Source: Caulobacter sp. (lineage in GTDB: Bacteria; Pseudomonadota; Alphaproteobacteria; Caulobacterales; Caulobacteraceae). From it: DNA of 64,000 bases. This document shows, piece by piece, positions 48,086 through 56,977 of this stretch. The translations under genes and the position numbers were made by a program. A model generated the notes under the pieces. The model worked only from the letters and a program-made list of their open reading frames with translations. It did not search any database and was not told the origin of the DNA. The first letter of the stretch is position 1; each line of letters begins with the position of its first letter. The stretch is taken from contig JAIOXZ010000011.1 of the NCBI GenBank assembly GCA_021741355.1, positions 40,713-104,712 on the forward strand. The letters are read 5' to 3'.

Positions 48086-48619
48086 TCAGCCCATGAACAT
48101 CGTCCACATCAGCCGGCCCGGCAGGAAGGTGAACGCGCCTGCGACGATCGAGGCGCCCCAGAAGATGCCGGTCATGGCGCGCTTGTGGATGTCGACCTTG
48201 TGCCTGCGGGCCGCCCAGACGGCGAGCGGCAGGGTGACCAGGGTCCAGCCGCTGAGCAGGTGGATCAGCGACCAGTAATCGCCGTTGAGGCCGACGATGA
48301 ACAGTGAACTGCCCGCCGTCACGGCCATCAGGCTCGCCCAGACCCAGCCCATCGTGCGGTGGAACGTGCGGCCCTTGCGCGCCGCCAGGATCACCGCCCC
48401 GACCAGCACGGACGCCACGGCCGCGAGGATGTGGGCCTGGATCACCGTCGGCTGCTTCAGGAACAGCGGGATATCGGGGCCGTGCGGCGTGGCGTGAGCG
48501 ACCATCCGCAGCATCTGCGGGCCGAACAGGACGATCGCGGTCAGGCCGGCGGCGACCGTCAGCACCGTGCCGGCCAGTCGGCTGGCGGGCGGGACCCTGG
48601 AGAACGGGGCGAAGGTCAT
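48086..48619 (-). CDS. DUF2306 family membrane protein
   Basis: A 177-residue protein with about five hydrophobic helices and conserved His residues (QAHILAA, FHRTMGWVWA, IHLLSGWTL, DIHKRAMTG). These fit the DUF2306 family of unknown function; the His pattern could bind heme or metal. Its ATG starts two bases after the carotenoid oxygenase stop, so the two are co-translated. A longer frame upstream is a shadow. Confidence 0.85.
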   Translation of the reverse strand: MTFAPFSRVPPASRLAGTVLTVAAGLTAIVLFGPQMLRMVAHATPHGPDIPLFLKQPTVIQAHILAAVASVLVGAVILAARKGRTFHRTMGWVWASLMAVTAGSSLFIVGLNGDYWSLIHLLSGWTLVTLPLAVWAARRHKVDIHKRAMTGIFWGASIVAGAFTFLPGRLMWTMFMG

Positions 48620-48621
48620 GA

Positions 48622-50079
48622 TCAGGCTTCCTTGAAGATGCCGTGCAGGCTGATCGGCAGGGCCACGTCGGCCCGCCAGCTGCACACCGGTCCGGCCGCC
48701 ACGCGGCGCGCGTCGAAGACGTGCAGCTCGGTGGCCCTGGCGTCGAGGTTGATGCCCGTTCCGACGAGCCAGCCGTCGAACTCCGCCGAGCCGCCCGGAC
48801 GCGGCACGAAGACCATCTCCTCGAGCAGATGCCGCGGTCCGAAGTCGAAGCTGTCGACGCGGTCGCGCTTCCAGTCGCGCACGTCGACCGTCTGATGGAA
48901 GGGATTGTCGCCGGGGCCGTAGCCGAGCGCAGCGGTCTTTGTGCGGGCCAGACCGGCGAACCGCGGGTCGGCCTTGGGGAATTCCGCCGCCAGGCCTGCG
49001 CGTTCGATGCGGGTCCGGCCGTCGGGGTGCAGGCTGATCAGGCGCAGGTCGGGACTGGCCGTGAGCACGGGCTTGCGGCCCTCGACCATCGCCCGGGCGC
49101 CCTCGACGGCGAACTTCGGGTCGGGGCTGGTGCAGATATCGAACCGGATCGTGCCGTCGGTCTCCTCCCAGGCGTCGCCCATGTGGAAGAAGAAGAACGG
49201 GTCGGTCTCGAACACCCGGCGACGGCTCAGGTCGGCCTTGTCGATGACCAGGATCTGCGTGCCCGCTTCCGGTCGCCAGCTGTAGCCGTTGACGATCGGG
49301 GTCACGAGCCGGTCGTGAATCCAGGGCTGGAGCACCAGCACCAGGTGTCGGGCGGTGGCCGTGAAGTCGTGCAGGTAGCTGGCGCGCGGCAGGTTGATCA
49401 CATCCGCCGACTGCAGGGCGCCGTCCGCGCCGAGCCGCCAGACTACCGCCCTGCGACCGGCGACGCCGAGGTTCCAGACCGTGCCGTCCGGGTCGACGCG
49501 AGGATGGGCGAGGAACGGCATGCCCTTGAGATCGGGACGAAGGGTCTTGGGGCCCCGCGTCTCCAGCGTGTCGGGGTCCATGACGATCGGCGATCCCGCT
49601 TCCCACAGCGCCCAGAGTTCGCTGCCGGCCATCATCACGGAGATGTTGGCCGCGTTGACGTCGTCGGCGCCGCCGACCGAGGCGCGCTTGCTGCCCGGCG
49701 TACCGAAGCCAGGGGTGACCACCGCGTCGGCGGCGGTGTCGGCGCGGCGCTTGGCGGTGTCGACAAAGCGGGCCGACAGGCTGACCTGGCCGTCGTCGAT
49801 CGCGTAGCGGCGCATGAGGCCGTCGCCGTCGAACCAGTGGCTGACCGAGCCGCCCGGGCGGTGGAACTTCGCCGGGCCGTTGCGGTAGAGCTTGCCGGCG
49901 AGATCTGCCGGAGCGCGACCGTGCACCCGGCGCAGGGCCTGCGGCGCGAGGTCGGCCTCGACATCAGCCACGCCGAGGGTCCAGTCGCCGACGCCGGCCG
50001 AGGCGGCGTAGAGCACATCGGGATTGAAGGCGACGGCGGCGAAGCCTGCAGCGGCGGTGAGGAACGAGCGGCGGTTCAT
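48622..50079 (-). CDS. Tat-exported carotenoid oxygenase family protein
   Basis: A 485-residue RPE65/carotenoid cleavage dioxygenase family enzyme. The four iron-binding His are His192 (FLAHPR), His237 (YLHDFT), His299 (FFFFHMGD) and His479 (ISLHGIF). The N-terminus NRRSFLTAAAGFAAVAF is a twin-arginine signal, so it acts in the periplasm, unusual for this family. Substrates in the family include carotenoids, apocarotenoids and lignostilbenes. The nearby receptor and TetR suggest uptake and oxidative cleavage of one such compound. Confidence 0.88.
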   Translation of the reverse strand: MNRRSFLTAAAGFAAVAFNPDVLYAASAGVGDWTLGVADVEADLAPQALRRVHGRAPADLAGKLYRNGPAKFHRPGGSVSHWFDGDGLMRRYAIDDGQVSLSARFVDTAKRRADTAADAVVTPGFGTPGSKRASVGGADDVNAANISVMMAGSELWALWEAGSPIVMDPDTLETRGPKTLRPDLKGMPFLAHPRVDPDGTVWNLGVAGRRAVVWRLGADGALQSADVINLPRASYLHDFTATARHLVLVLQPWIHDRLVTPIVNGYSWRPEAGTQILVIDKADLSRRRVFETDPFFFFHMGDAWEETDGTIRFDICTSPDPKFAVEGARAMVEGRKPVLTASPDLRLISLHPDGRTRIERAGLAAEFPKADPRFAGLARTKTAALGYGPGDNPFHQTVDVRDWKRDRVDSFDFGPRHLLEEMVFVPRPGGSAEFDGWLVGTGINLDARATELHVFDARRVAAGPVCSWRADVALPISLHGIFKEA

Positions 50080-50109
50080 GGCGAGTCTCCGGTCAGGGCG
50101 TTCTGGGGG

Positions 50110-50574
50110 TCAGTCGATCGTGATCGACTGGGCGTTCTCGCCGGCGGTCACCTCGAAGACGGCGTCAGCCCAGACGGGGGGACCCATACGAGCCGGAGCG
50201 TTGTTGGAGGCCGCGTACGGCTCGGTCGGCATGCCGAACGGGTTGGTGTTCATGCGGCCGTCGCCATTGACGTCGTGATAGATCTTGATCGCGTAGCGGC
50301 CGGGCTTGAGGCCGGCCACAACGGTGGAGGCCTCGGGTCCGGCGACGTCCACGCGGAGGCCCTGCACGGGCTGGCCGCCGGCGAAGGCCTCTTCGGTGTC
50401 GTAGACGCCGACCATAATCGCGCCGGTCGGGCTCTGGATGCCGGTGAAGGTCACTGTCACATTGGCGGCGTCCTGAGCCTGCGCCGTGTTTAGCGGAAGC
50501 ATCGTGAAGGCGGCGGTCTGCAGCGTGGCGATTGACAGGAGGAGGGCGGCGGTCTTGATCCGGGGGGAGGTCAT
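50110..50574 (-). CDS. DUF2141 family secreted protein
   Basis: A 154-residue exported protein with a signal peptide (IKTAALLLSIATLQTAAFTM...AQA). The DUF2141 pattern is clear: GAIMVGVYDTEEAF, GRYAIKIYHDVNGDGRMNTN and PYAASNNAPARMGPP. The D-x-N-x-D-G run could bind calcium. Function is unknown. It lies 30 bases upstream of the carotenoid oxygenase gene and resembles the second DUF2141 gene at 51451-51888. The ATG at 50574 follows GGGGGGAGG. Confidence 0.88.
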   Translation of the reverse strand: MTSPRIKTAALLLSIATLQTAAFTMLPLNTAQAQDAANVTVTFTGIQSPTGAIMVGVYDTEEAFAGGQPVQGLRVDVAGPEASTVVAGLKPGRYAIKIYHDVNGDGRMNTNPFGMPTEPYAASNNAPARMGPPVWADAVFEVTAGENAQSITID

Positions 50575-50632
50575 CTGGGTCTGCCTTTGCTGGGCGGGTT
50601 GTCGATGACGACGGCTTAGACGGGGCAGCCGG

Positions 50633-51454
50633 ATGGCGCAGTCGGACATGCGTGGACAGGGAGCGGCCGTTCGTGAACGCACAGGCGGCGCCGTTCGCGC
50701 TTCGTGGATGGCGGCCCTGCGCGATCCACGGCACGTGAAGGGGCTGGCCATCTCCGCGGCCGCCGGGGTGTTCATGGCGTCGGCCGGGGCCTTCGAGACC
50801 AGCGAAGCGCCCGTCTTGATCCGTTTCGCCTACTGGATCGGGGTGATGCTGTTGGGCGCCTCGGCCGGTATCGTCGTGTCGGCCCTGGTGGAGCTGGGCG
50901 GCTGGTTCGACGACCGTCCGGTGCTGCAGGGGATGCTGATTGTGGTGACCCTGTCCGTGCCGCTGACGGTGATGATCTGGGTTGTCACCGCCGCCGCATT
51001 CCGCGGCGGCCGCTTCTACATTGCTGAAATCCCGATGTTCGTCGGGCCGGTGTTCATCGTCACCTGCACCATGACCGCGCTCAACTATCTGGCCCAACGC
51101 GAGCCGCCCGAGACGCACGCAGCGCCATCCGGCTCGCCGCCGCCCCGGTTTCTGGAGCGTCTGCCGGCCAAGCTGCGCGGGTCGGAGATCTTCGCCGTCG
51201 AGGCCGAAGACCACTATCTTCGCCTGCACACCAGCAAGGGTCAGGACCTGATCCTGATGCGGCTGTCGGACGCCGTCGCCGAGCTGGAGGGGCTGGAGGG
51301 CGCGCAGGTGCACCGGTCCTGGTGGGTCGCGAAGGCCGCCGTCGCCGACGCCCGCCGCGGTGATGGTCGCGCCACCCTGACGCTGAAGGACGGCGCGCAG
51401 GTCCCGGTCAGCCGCGCCTATGCCAAGGCGCTGCGGGCGAGCGGCTGGATCTAG
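50633..51454 (+). CDS. membrane-bound LytTR family regulator
   Basis: A 273-residue regulator with about four hydrophobic helices (roughly 37-58, 65-88, 97-120, 130-150) and a C-terminal LytTR DNA-binding domain (about 175-270; EIFAVEAEDHYLRLHTSKGQ). No response-regulator receiver is present, so it senses through the membrane part. It is the only plus-strand gene in this block, divergent from a DUF2141 gene, and probably controls one or both DUF2141 genes. Its stop shares CTAG with the second of them. Confidence 0.88.
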   Translation: MAQSDMRGQGAAVRERTGGAVRASWMAALRDPRHVKGLAISAAAGVFMASAGAFETSEAPVLIRFAYWIGVMLLGASAGIVVSALVELGGWFDDRPVLQGMLIVVTLSVPLTVMIWVVTAAAFRGGRFYIAEIPMFVGPVFIVTCTMTALNYLAQREPPETHAAPSGSPPPRFLERLPAKLRGSEIFAVEAEDHYLRLHTSKGQDLILMRLSDAVAELEGLEGAQVHRSWWVAKAAVADARRGDGRATLTLKDGAQVPVSRAYAKALRASGWI

Positions 51455-51888
51455 CGCAACCGGATCGTCTGGCTGTTGCCGCCGCTCTTCACCTCGAAGG
51501 CGGCGCGGCGCCAGGGCGGCGGGCCGAACGGCGCGCGGGCGTTGTTCGAGAAGCCGTAGGGCTCGAGCGGCATGCCGAGCGCGTTGAAGTTCATCTTCCC
51601 GTTCATGTCGCGATCGTGGAACGACTTCACCGCATAGACCCCCGGCGGCAGGCCCGCGAGGGTCACCGCGAAGTTCCCGCCCGAGGCCGGCAGATCGAGG
51701 GTGCGCACCGGGCCGGTGTTGGCGTCATAGGCCGCCTTGCTGTCGAACAGCGCCACCAGCACCACGCCCTCACGCTTGCTGACACCGTCGAAGGATACTG
51801 TCAGGGAGCCGTCGTTGCTCCGGGCGGCGACCGCGAGGGGCGCCAGGGCCAGCAGGCCCGCCAGAAGGAGCCGCGGCAGTCGTTTCAC
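51451..51888 (-). CDS. DUF2141 family secreted protein, second copy
   Basis: A 145-residue exported protein. The GTG at 51888 (VKRLPRLLLAGLLALAPLAV) overlaps the stop of the upstream GNAT gene (GTGA) and gives a good signal peptide. The DUF2141 motifs are present: VLVALFDSKAAY, GVYAVKSFHDRDMNGKMNFN and PYGFSNNARAPFGPP. It is a diverged paralogue of the gene at 50110-50574; the LytTR gene lies between them. Role unknown. Confidence 0.87.
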   Translation of the reverse strand: MKRLPRLLLAGLLALAPLAVAARSNDGSLTVSFDGVSKREGVVLVALFDSKAAYDANTGPVRTLDLPASGGNFAVTLAGLPPGVYAVKSFHDRDMNGKMNFNALGMPLEPYGFSNNARAPFGPPPWRRAAFEVKSGGNSQTIRLR

Positions 51889-52433
51889 CCCAGGGCTCTC
51901 CGGGCCCGCCACTGGTCGCGGCTCTGGCCCCAGATATCGATCGGCAGTTCATGGAACGGCGGCGGCATGCGGCCTTCGCCGAGATTGGTCGAGCCCAGCC
52001 GCATGGCGACCTTCTGCGAGTTCACATTGCCCGGGTCGATACAGTGGATAACGTCGGTCCAGCCGAGCGTGTCGAACGCCCAGTCGATGGCCGCTTCGCC
52101 CGCCTCGACAGCATAGCCCTTGCCCCAGGCGCGCGGGTGCAGGCCCCAGCCGACCTCCGTGCCCGGCCATTCCTCCGGCTGCCAGGGGCCGATGCGGCCG
52201 ACCCACTGGCCACTCGACTTCTCGATCAGCGAGAACATGCCGAAGCCCTTGATCGCCCAGGACCCGGCCATGCTGGCCAGGCCGCGCCAGCTCTGGGCCC
52301 GCCCCTGCAGGCCGCCGATGAATCTCGAGGCATCCTCGTCAGCCATCATCTCCGCCCAGCCGTCGAGGTCCTCCTCCGCGGTCGGGCGCAGGATCAGGCG
52401 GGCGGTTTCGAGCGTGGGGCCGGGTGCGATCAT
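51885..52433 (-). CDS. GNAT family N-acetyltransferase (RimJ/RimL type)
   Basis: A 182-residue GNAT protein. TARLILRPTAEEDLDGWAEM is the standard opening, and acetyl-CoA binding is around PRAWGKGYAVEAGEAAIDW (the R/Q-x-x-G-x-G/A loop here reads WGKGYA). The final NVNSQKVAMRLG is typical too. The substrate, protein N-terminus or small molecule, is unknown. The stop overlaps the start of the second DUF2141 gene (GTGA). Confidence 0.87.
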   Translation of the reverse strand: MIAPGPTLETARLILRPTAEEDLDGWAEMMADEDASRFIGGLQGRAQSWRGLASMAGSWAIKGFGMFSLIEKSSGQWVGRIGPWQPEEWPGTEVGWGLHPRAWGKGYAVEAGEAAIDWAFDTLGWTDVIHCIDPGNVNSQKVAMRLGSTNLGEGRMPPPFHELPIDIWGQSRDQWRARRALG

Positions 52434-52513
52434 GACGCCTGTCTAACCCAGCTTTTCCGGTTTGGGCGCCGGGTTCGTGAGGGGGGCGAACCGCGCTCCC
52501 GCACCGTTGGCGC

Positions 52514-52544
52514 AAAAAGGGCGGCGCCGTCGCCGGCGCCGCCC
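52514..52544 (-). terminator. Rho-independent terminator of mdh
   Basis: On the minus strand, GGGCGGCGCCGG-CGA-CGGCGCCGCCC is followed by TTTTTGCG. It is 26 bases downstream of the mdh stop. Confidence 0.9.
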
Positions 52545-52569
52545 TGGTCGTGCGACCTGACCTGCCGGC

Positions 52570-53777
<1,208 letters not shown>

Positions 53778-54830
53778 ATGTCCAAGACCGACCCCGGCAA
53801 CTACTTCGAGGACTTCCGGCTGGGGCAGGTGCTGGCCCACGCCACGCCGCGCACGGTCACGGCGGGCGATGTGGCGCTGTACAATGCACTCTATGGGCCG
53901 CGCTTTGCCCTCACCTCTTCGGACGAGTTCGCGCGGTCGTGCGGTCTGCCGGCCTCGCCGGTCGATCCGCTGATCGCCTTCCACATGGTCTTCGGCAAGA
54001 CCGTGCCGGACATCAGCCTGAACGCCGTGGCCAACCTGGGCTACGCCGAGGGGCTGTTCCTGAAGGCGCTGTATCCCGGCGACACGGTCACCGCGACCAG
54101 CGAGGTCATCGGGCTGAAGGAGAACTCCAACCGCAAGACCGGCGTGGTTTACGTCCGCACCACCGGCGAGAACCAGCATGGCGAGACGGTGCTCAGCTAC
54201 GTGCGCTGGGTCATGGTCCGCAAGCGGAGCGAGGACGCGGCGGTTCCGGAGCAGGCGACGCCGAAACTGGCCGAGGCCGTGGCGGCGAGCGACCTGATCC
54301 TGCCGGAGGGGATCGACTTCTCGAAGTACGACTTCGCCCTCGCCGGCGCGCCGCATGCGTTCGAGGACTACGCGGTGGGCGAGAAGATCGACCATGTCGA
54401 CGGCATGGCGATCGAGGAAGCCGAGCACGCCATGGCCACCCGGCTCTACCAGAACACCGCCAAGGTCCACTTCAACCAGTATGAGCGCGCCAAGGACCCG
54501 AGCGGGCGGCGGCTGGTCTATGGCGGGGTGGTAATCTCCACGGCCCGGGCGCTGAGCTTCAACGGGCTGCAGAACGCCGGGCTGATGCTGGCGATCAACG
54601 GCGGACGCCATGTGAACCCCTATTTCGCCGGCGCGACGGTGTTCGCCTGGTCCGAAGTGCTGGACAAGGCGGACCTCGGCGACGGCGTCGGAGCGCTGCG
54701 GCTGCGGCTGGTCGCGACGAAGGACAGACCGTGCGCGGACTTCCCGGACAAGGACGCGGCCGGCGTCTATCCGCCCGAGGTGATCCTCGACTTCGACTAC
54801 TGGGCGGCGGTTCCCAAGAGAGCCGGGTAA
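53778..54830 (+). CDS. MaoC family dehydratase, mesaconyl-CoA hydratase-like
   Basis: A 350-residue double hot-dog MaoC protein. The first half shows YFEDFRLGQVLAHATPRTVT with a downstream Asp/His region; the second has FEDYAVGEKIDHVDG. The length and order resemble mesaconyl-CoA hydratase (Mch) of the ethylmalonyl-CoA pathway. The following CitE-like lyase gene and the adjacent mdh fit that pathway, but the key carboxylase/reductase (ccr) is not in the window. The ATG follows CGGAGCACCCC. Confidence 0.8.
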   Translation: MSKTDPGNYFEDFRLGQVLAHATPRTVTAGDVALYNALYGPRFALTSSDEFARSCGLPASPVDPLIAFHMVFGKTVPDISLNAVANLGYAEGLFLKALYPGDTVTATSEVIGLKENSNRKTGVVYVRTTGENQHGETVLSYVRWVMVRKRSEDAAVPEQATPKLAEAVAASDLILPEGIDFSKYDFALAGAPHAFEDYAVGEKIDHVDGMAIEEAEHAMATRLYQNTAKVHFNQYERAKDPSGRRLVYGGVVISTARALSFNGLQNAGLMLAINGGRHVNPYFAGATVFAWSEVLDKADLGDGVGALRLRLVATKDRPCADFPDKDAAGVYPPEVILDFDYWAAVPKRAG

Positions 54831-55261
54831 TGGGCGGGACTGCGTTCGCGCCTGATCCGGCGTTCGAGGCCGGCTCGATCGCGCTCGGCGAGCTGCCGCT
54901 GTGCCATGTGCGGCTGCAGATCGACGCGCGCTGGCCGTGGCTGATCCTCATCCCGCGCGGGGTCGGCTTAAGGGAAATCGAGGACCTGTCGGCCGCCGAT
55001 CGGGCACGGCTGATCGAGGAGTCGGTGCTGGCCGGTCAGGCCGTGCGGGCGATCGGCGCGGCGCTGGGCCGGCCCGTGGAGAAGCTGAACCTCGGCGCGC
55101 TGGGCAATGTGACCGCGCAGCTGCACGTGCATCTGGTCGGGCGGTGGGCGGGCGACTCCGCCTGGCCGGGGCCGGTCTGGGGCGTGGGGACGGCGGAGAC
55201 CTACGGGGCCGAGGCGCTGGAGACTGCGGTGGGCGCCGCACGCAAGGCCCTGAACCTCTGA
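54830..55261 (+). CDS. HIT family protein
   Basis: A 143-residue histidine-triad protein. The pattern is QLHVHLVGRW, where the first His of the triad is Gln; this variant is common in alphaproteobacterial HIT proteins. They are usually small hydrolases or transferases of nucleotides. The ATG overlaps the previous stop by one base (TAATG), so it is coupled to the MaoC gene. The link to that pathway is unclear. Repeat A copy 3 follows. Confidence 0.82.
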   Translation: MGGTAFAPDPAFEAGSIALGELPLCHVRLQIDARWPWLILIPRGVGLREIEDLSAADRARLIEESVLAGQAVRAIGAALGRPVEKLNLGALGNVTAQLHVHLVGRWAGDSAWPGPVWGVGTAETYGAEALETAVGAARKALNL

Positions 55262-55270
55262 TCCCCGCCC

Positions 55271-55350
55271 GGGGACATGTACCGTCAGGTACGTGTCCCC
55301 TAATCGAGCCGCGGGTTTAGGGGACACGTACCTGACGGTACATGTCCCCG
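55271..55350. repeat. double-hairpin repeat, family A copy 3
   Basis: Left hairpin GGGGACATGTACC-GTCA-GGTACGTGTCCCC and right hairpin, its exact reverse complement (55320-55349), flank a short spacer. It lies between two convergent genes: the HIT gene and the hypothetical 55352-56053. Confidence 0.9.
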
Positions 55351-55351
55351 A

Positions 55352-56053
55352 TCAGTTCCGCTTCATCGTGACCTGGTGCACGCCGTACTCGTCCATGATG
55401 TCGCCGGCCCATGAGCCGTCGGAGGCGGGAGTCAGGCTGAGGACCGTGGTCGGCTTGCCGGGGGCCTTGGTGATGCGGATGGTCAGGACGGCGGGCTGGC
55501 GGTCGAGGCTGTCGATCAGGCCGACCTTGCTGACCGGACCGTCGAGCGTGCGCCAGGCGCCCTCGAGCTGGCCGTAGCCATTGCCGCGGTCAACCAGCTG
55601 CAACGACATCACCGCCACACCGTAGCTCGAGCGCACGGTCCAGCCGCCGTCGAGCGGTCCCTGCAGCCCCTGGGCGGAGGCCACCGAGGCGCGGATCCGG
55701 CTCTCGTAGCCGAGGTCGGTGGGCGTCGGCGGGCCGTCGGGGGTCTTGCCGATCTCGTCGATCATCACTGGCCGATCCAGGCTCGGGCGTGACGGGGCGA
55801 TCACCAGTGGTCGGGGCGGCGGGGGCGTCCAGGCCGGCGCGACCGGAACCGGCGGCGCGGTGGTCGGGGCGTCCGACTCCTGGTCCGTCGTCTGGTCGGG
55901 CGGCAGGGAGGCGGCGATGGCGTCGCCGATCGGGTCGTAGGCGGGCGGCAGGGCGTCTGCGTCGGGCGGCGCAGTGACGACAGGCGCGGTCTGGGCCAGC
56001 GCCCCGCCGGCGACCAGCGCCGACATCAGGATGAGGACGAGGCCGAGCCTCAA
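55352..56053 (-). CDS. hypothetical exported protein
   Basis: A 233-residue protein with a signal peptide (LRLGLVLILMSALVAGGALA). After a Pro/Asp-rich linker (about 25-95), residues about 100-233 form a compact domain with STDLGYESRIRASV-like and GSWAGDIMDEYGVHQVTMKR segments. I do not recognise a family. The TTG start overlaps the stop of the CitE-like gene (TTGA), so the two are probably co-translated. Confidence 0.7.
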   Translation of the reverse strand: MRLGLVLILMSALVAGGALAQTAPVVTAPPDADALPPAYDPIGDAIAASLPPDQTTDQESDAPTTAPPVPVAPAWTPPPPRPLVIAPSRPSLDRPVMIDEIGKTPDGPPTPTDLGYESRIRASVASAQGLQGPLDGGWTVRSSYGVAVMSLQLVDRGNGYGQLEGAWRTLDGPVSKVGLIDSLDRQPAVLTIRITKAPGKPTTVLSLTPASDGSWAGDIMDEYGVHQVTMKRN

Positions 56054-56913
56054 GCGGCTTCCGCCGCTGAGATCGCCTCGGCGACGGCGACCAGCCGCTG
56101 CGCCTGCGCCAGATGCAGCAGCTCGGCCATCTTGCCCTCGACGCGGATGGCGCCCTTGCCCTGGTTTTCCGGCAGGGCGAAGGCGGCGATCACGGCGCGG
56201 GCCCAGTCGACCTCGGCCGGGGCCGGCGAGAAGACCAGGTTGCACAGGTCGATCTGCTTGGGATGGATCAGTGTCTTGCCGTCGAAGCCGAAGTCGACGC
56301 CCTGGCGGCAGACGGCCTCCAGGCTGTTCTGGTCCTCGATGTCGTTGTGCACCCCGTCCAGGATGGTCAGGTCGTGCATCCGCGCGGCGGTCACCGCCAT
56401 CGACAGAGCGGCGAAGAACGGCTCGCGGCCGGGCGTCAGGCGGAAGCGCATCTCCTTGGCGAGATCGTTGGTGCCCATGACGAAGGTGGTCAGCTGGGTG
56501 GTCGCGCGGGCGGCGGCGATGCTGTCGAGCGCGAACAGCGACCGGCTGGTCTCGATCATCGCCCACAGGGCCGTGTCGGCGTGCAGCGGCGCGCTGTAGT
56601 CGGCGACGTCGACGGCGGAGTTCACCTTCGGGACCAGGATGGCGTCCGGCTTCGCTGCGGCGGCGGCCCGCAGGTCGTCGGCGCCCCAGGGGGTGTCGGA
56701 CCCGTTCACGCGGATGACCAGCTCGCGATTGCCGAAGCCGCCGTCGCGCACGGCCTGCACCGCCTGCTCGCGGGCGGCCTCCTTTGCCTCCGGCGCGACG
56801 GCGTCCTCCAGGTCGAGGATCACCACGTCGCAGGGCAGAGACCGCGCCTTCTCGATCGCCTTGGCGTTGGAGGCGGGCATGTAGAGGGCGCTGCGGCGGG
56901 GACGGGAGGTCAT
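56050..56913 (-). CDS. HpcH/HpaI aldolase family (CitE-like; malyl-CoA lyase or thioesterase)
   Basis: A 287-residue (beta/alpha)8 lyase. The opening RRSALYMPASNAKAIEKA, the metal region VVILDLEDAVAPEAKE and the motif GFDGKTLIHPKQID match the CitE/Mcl group. These enzymes cleave malyl-CoA or beta-methylmalyl-CoA, or act as (3S)-malyl-CoA thioesterase (Mcl2). With the MaoC-like protein and mdh nearby, a role in the ethylmalonyl-CoA pathway is plausible. The start is the ATG at 56913; the frame extends upstream without similarity. Confidence 0.86.
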   Translation of the reverse strand: MTSRPRRSALYMPASNAKAIEKARSLPCDVVILDLEDAVAPEAKEAAREQAVQAVRDGGFGNRELVIRVNGSDTPWGADDLRAAAAAKPDAILVPKVNSAVDVADYSAPLHADTALWAMIETSRSLFALDSIAAARATTQLTTFVMGTNDLAKEMRFRLTPGREPFFAALSMAVTAARMHDLTILDGVHNDIEDQNSLEAVCRQGVDFGFDGKTLIHPKQIDLCNLVFSPAPAEVDWARAVIAAFALPENQGKGAIRVEGKMAELLHLAQAQRLVAVAEAISAAEAA

Positions 56914-56977
56914 GGGCGGTCTCGCGGAGGTGGTGGAGATCGTCTTAGCCGGACTGGAGCGCGGGTGGCTAGGTGCC

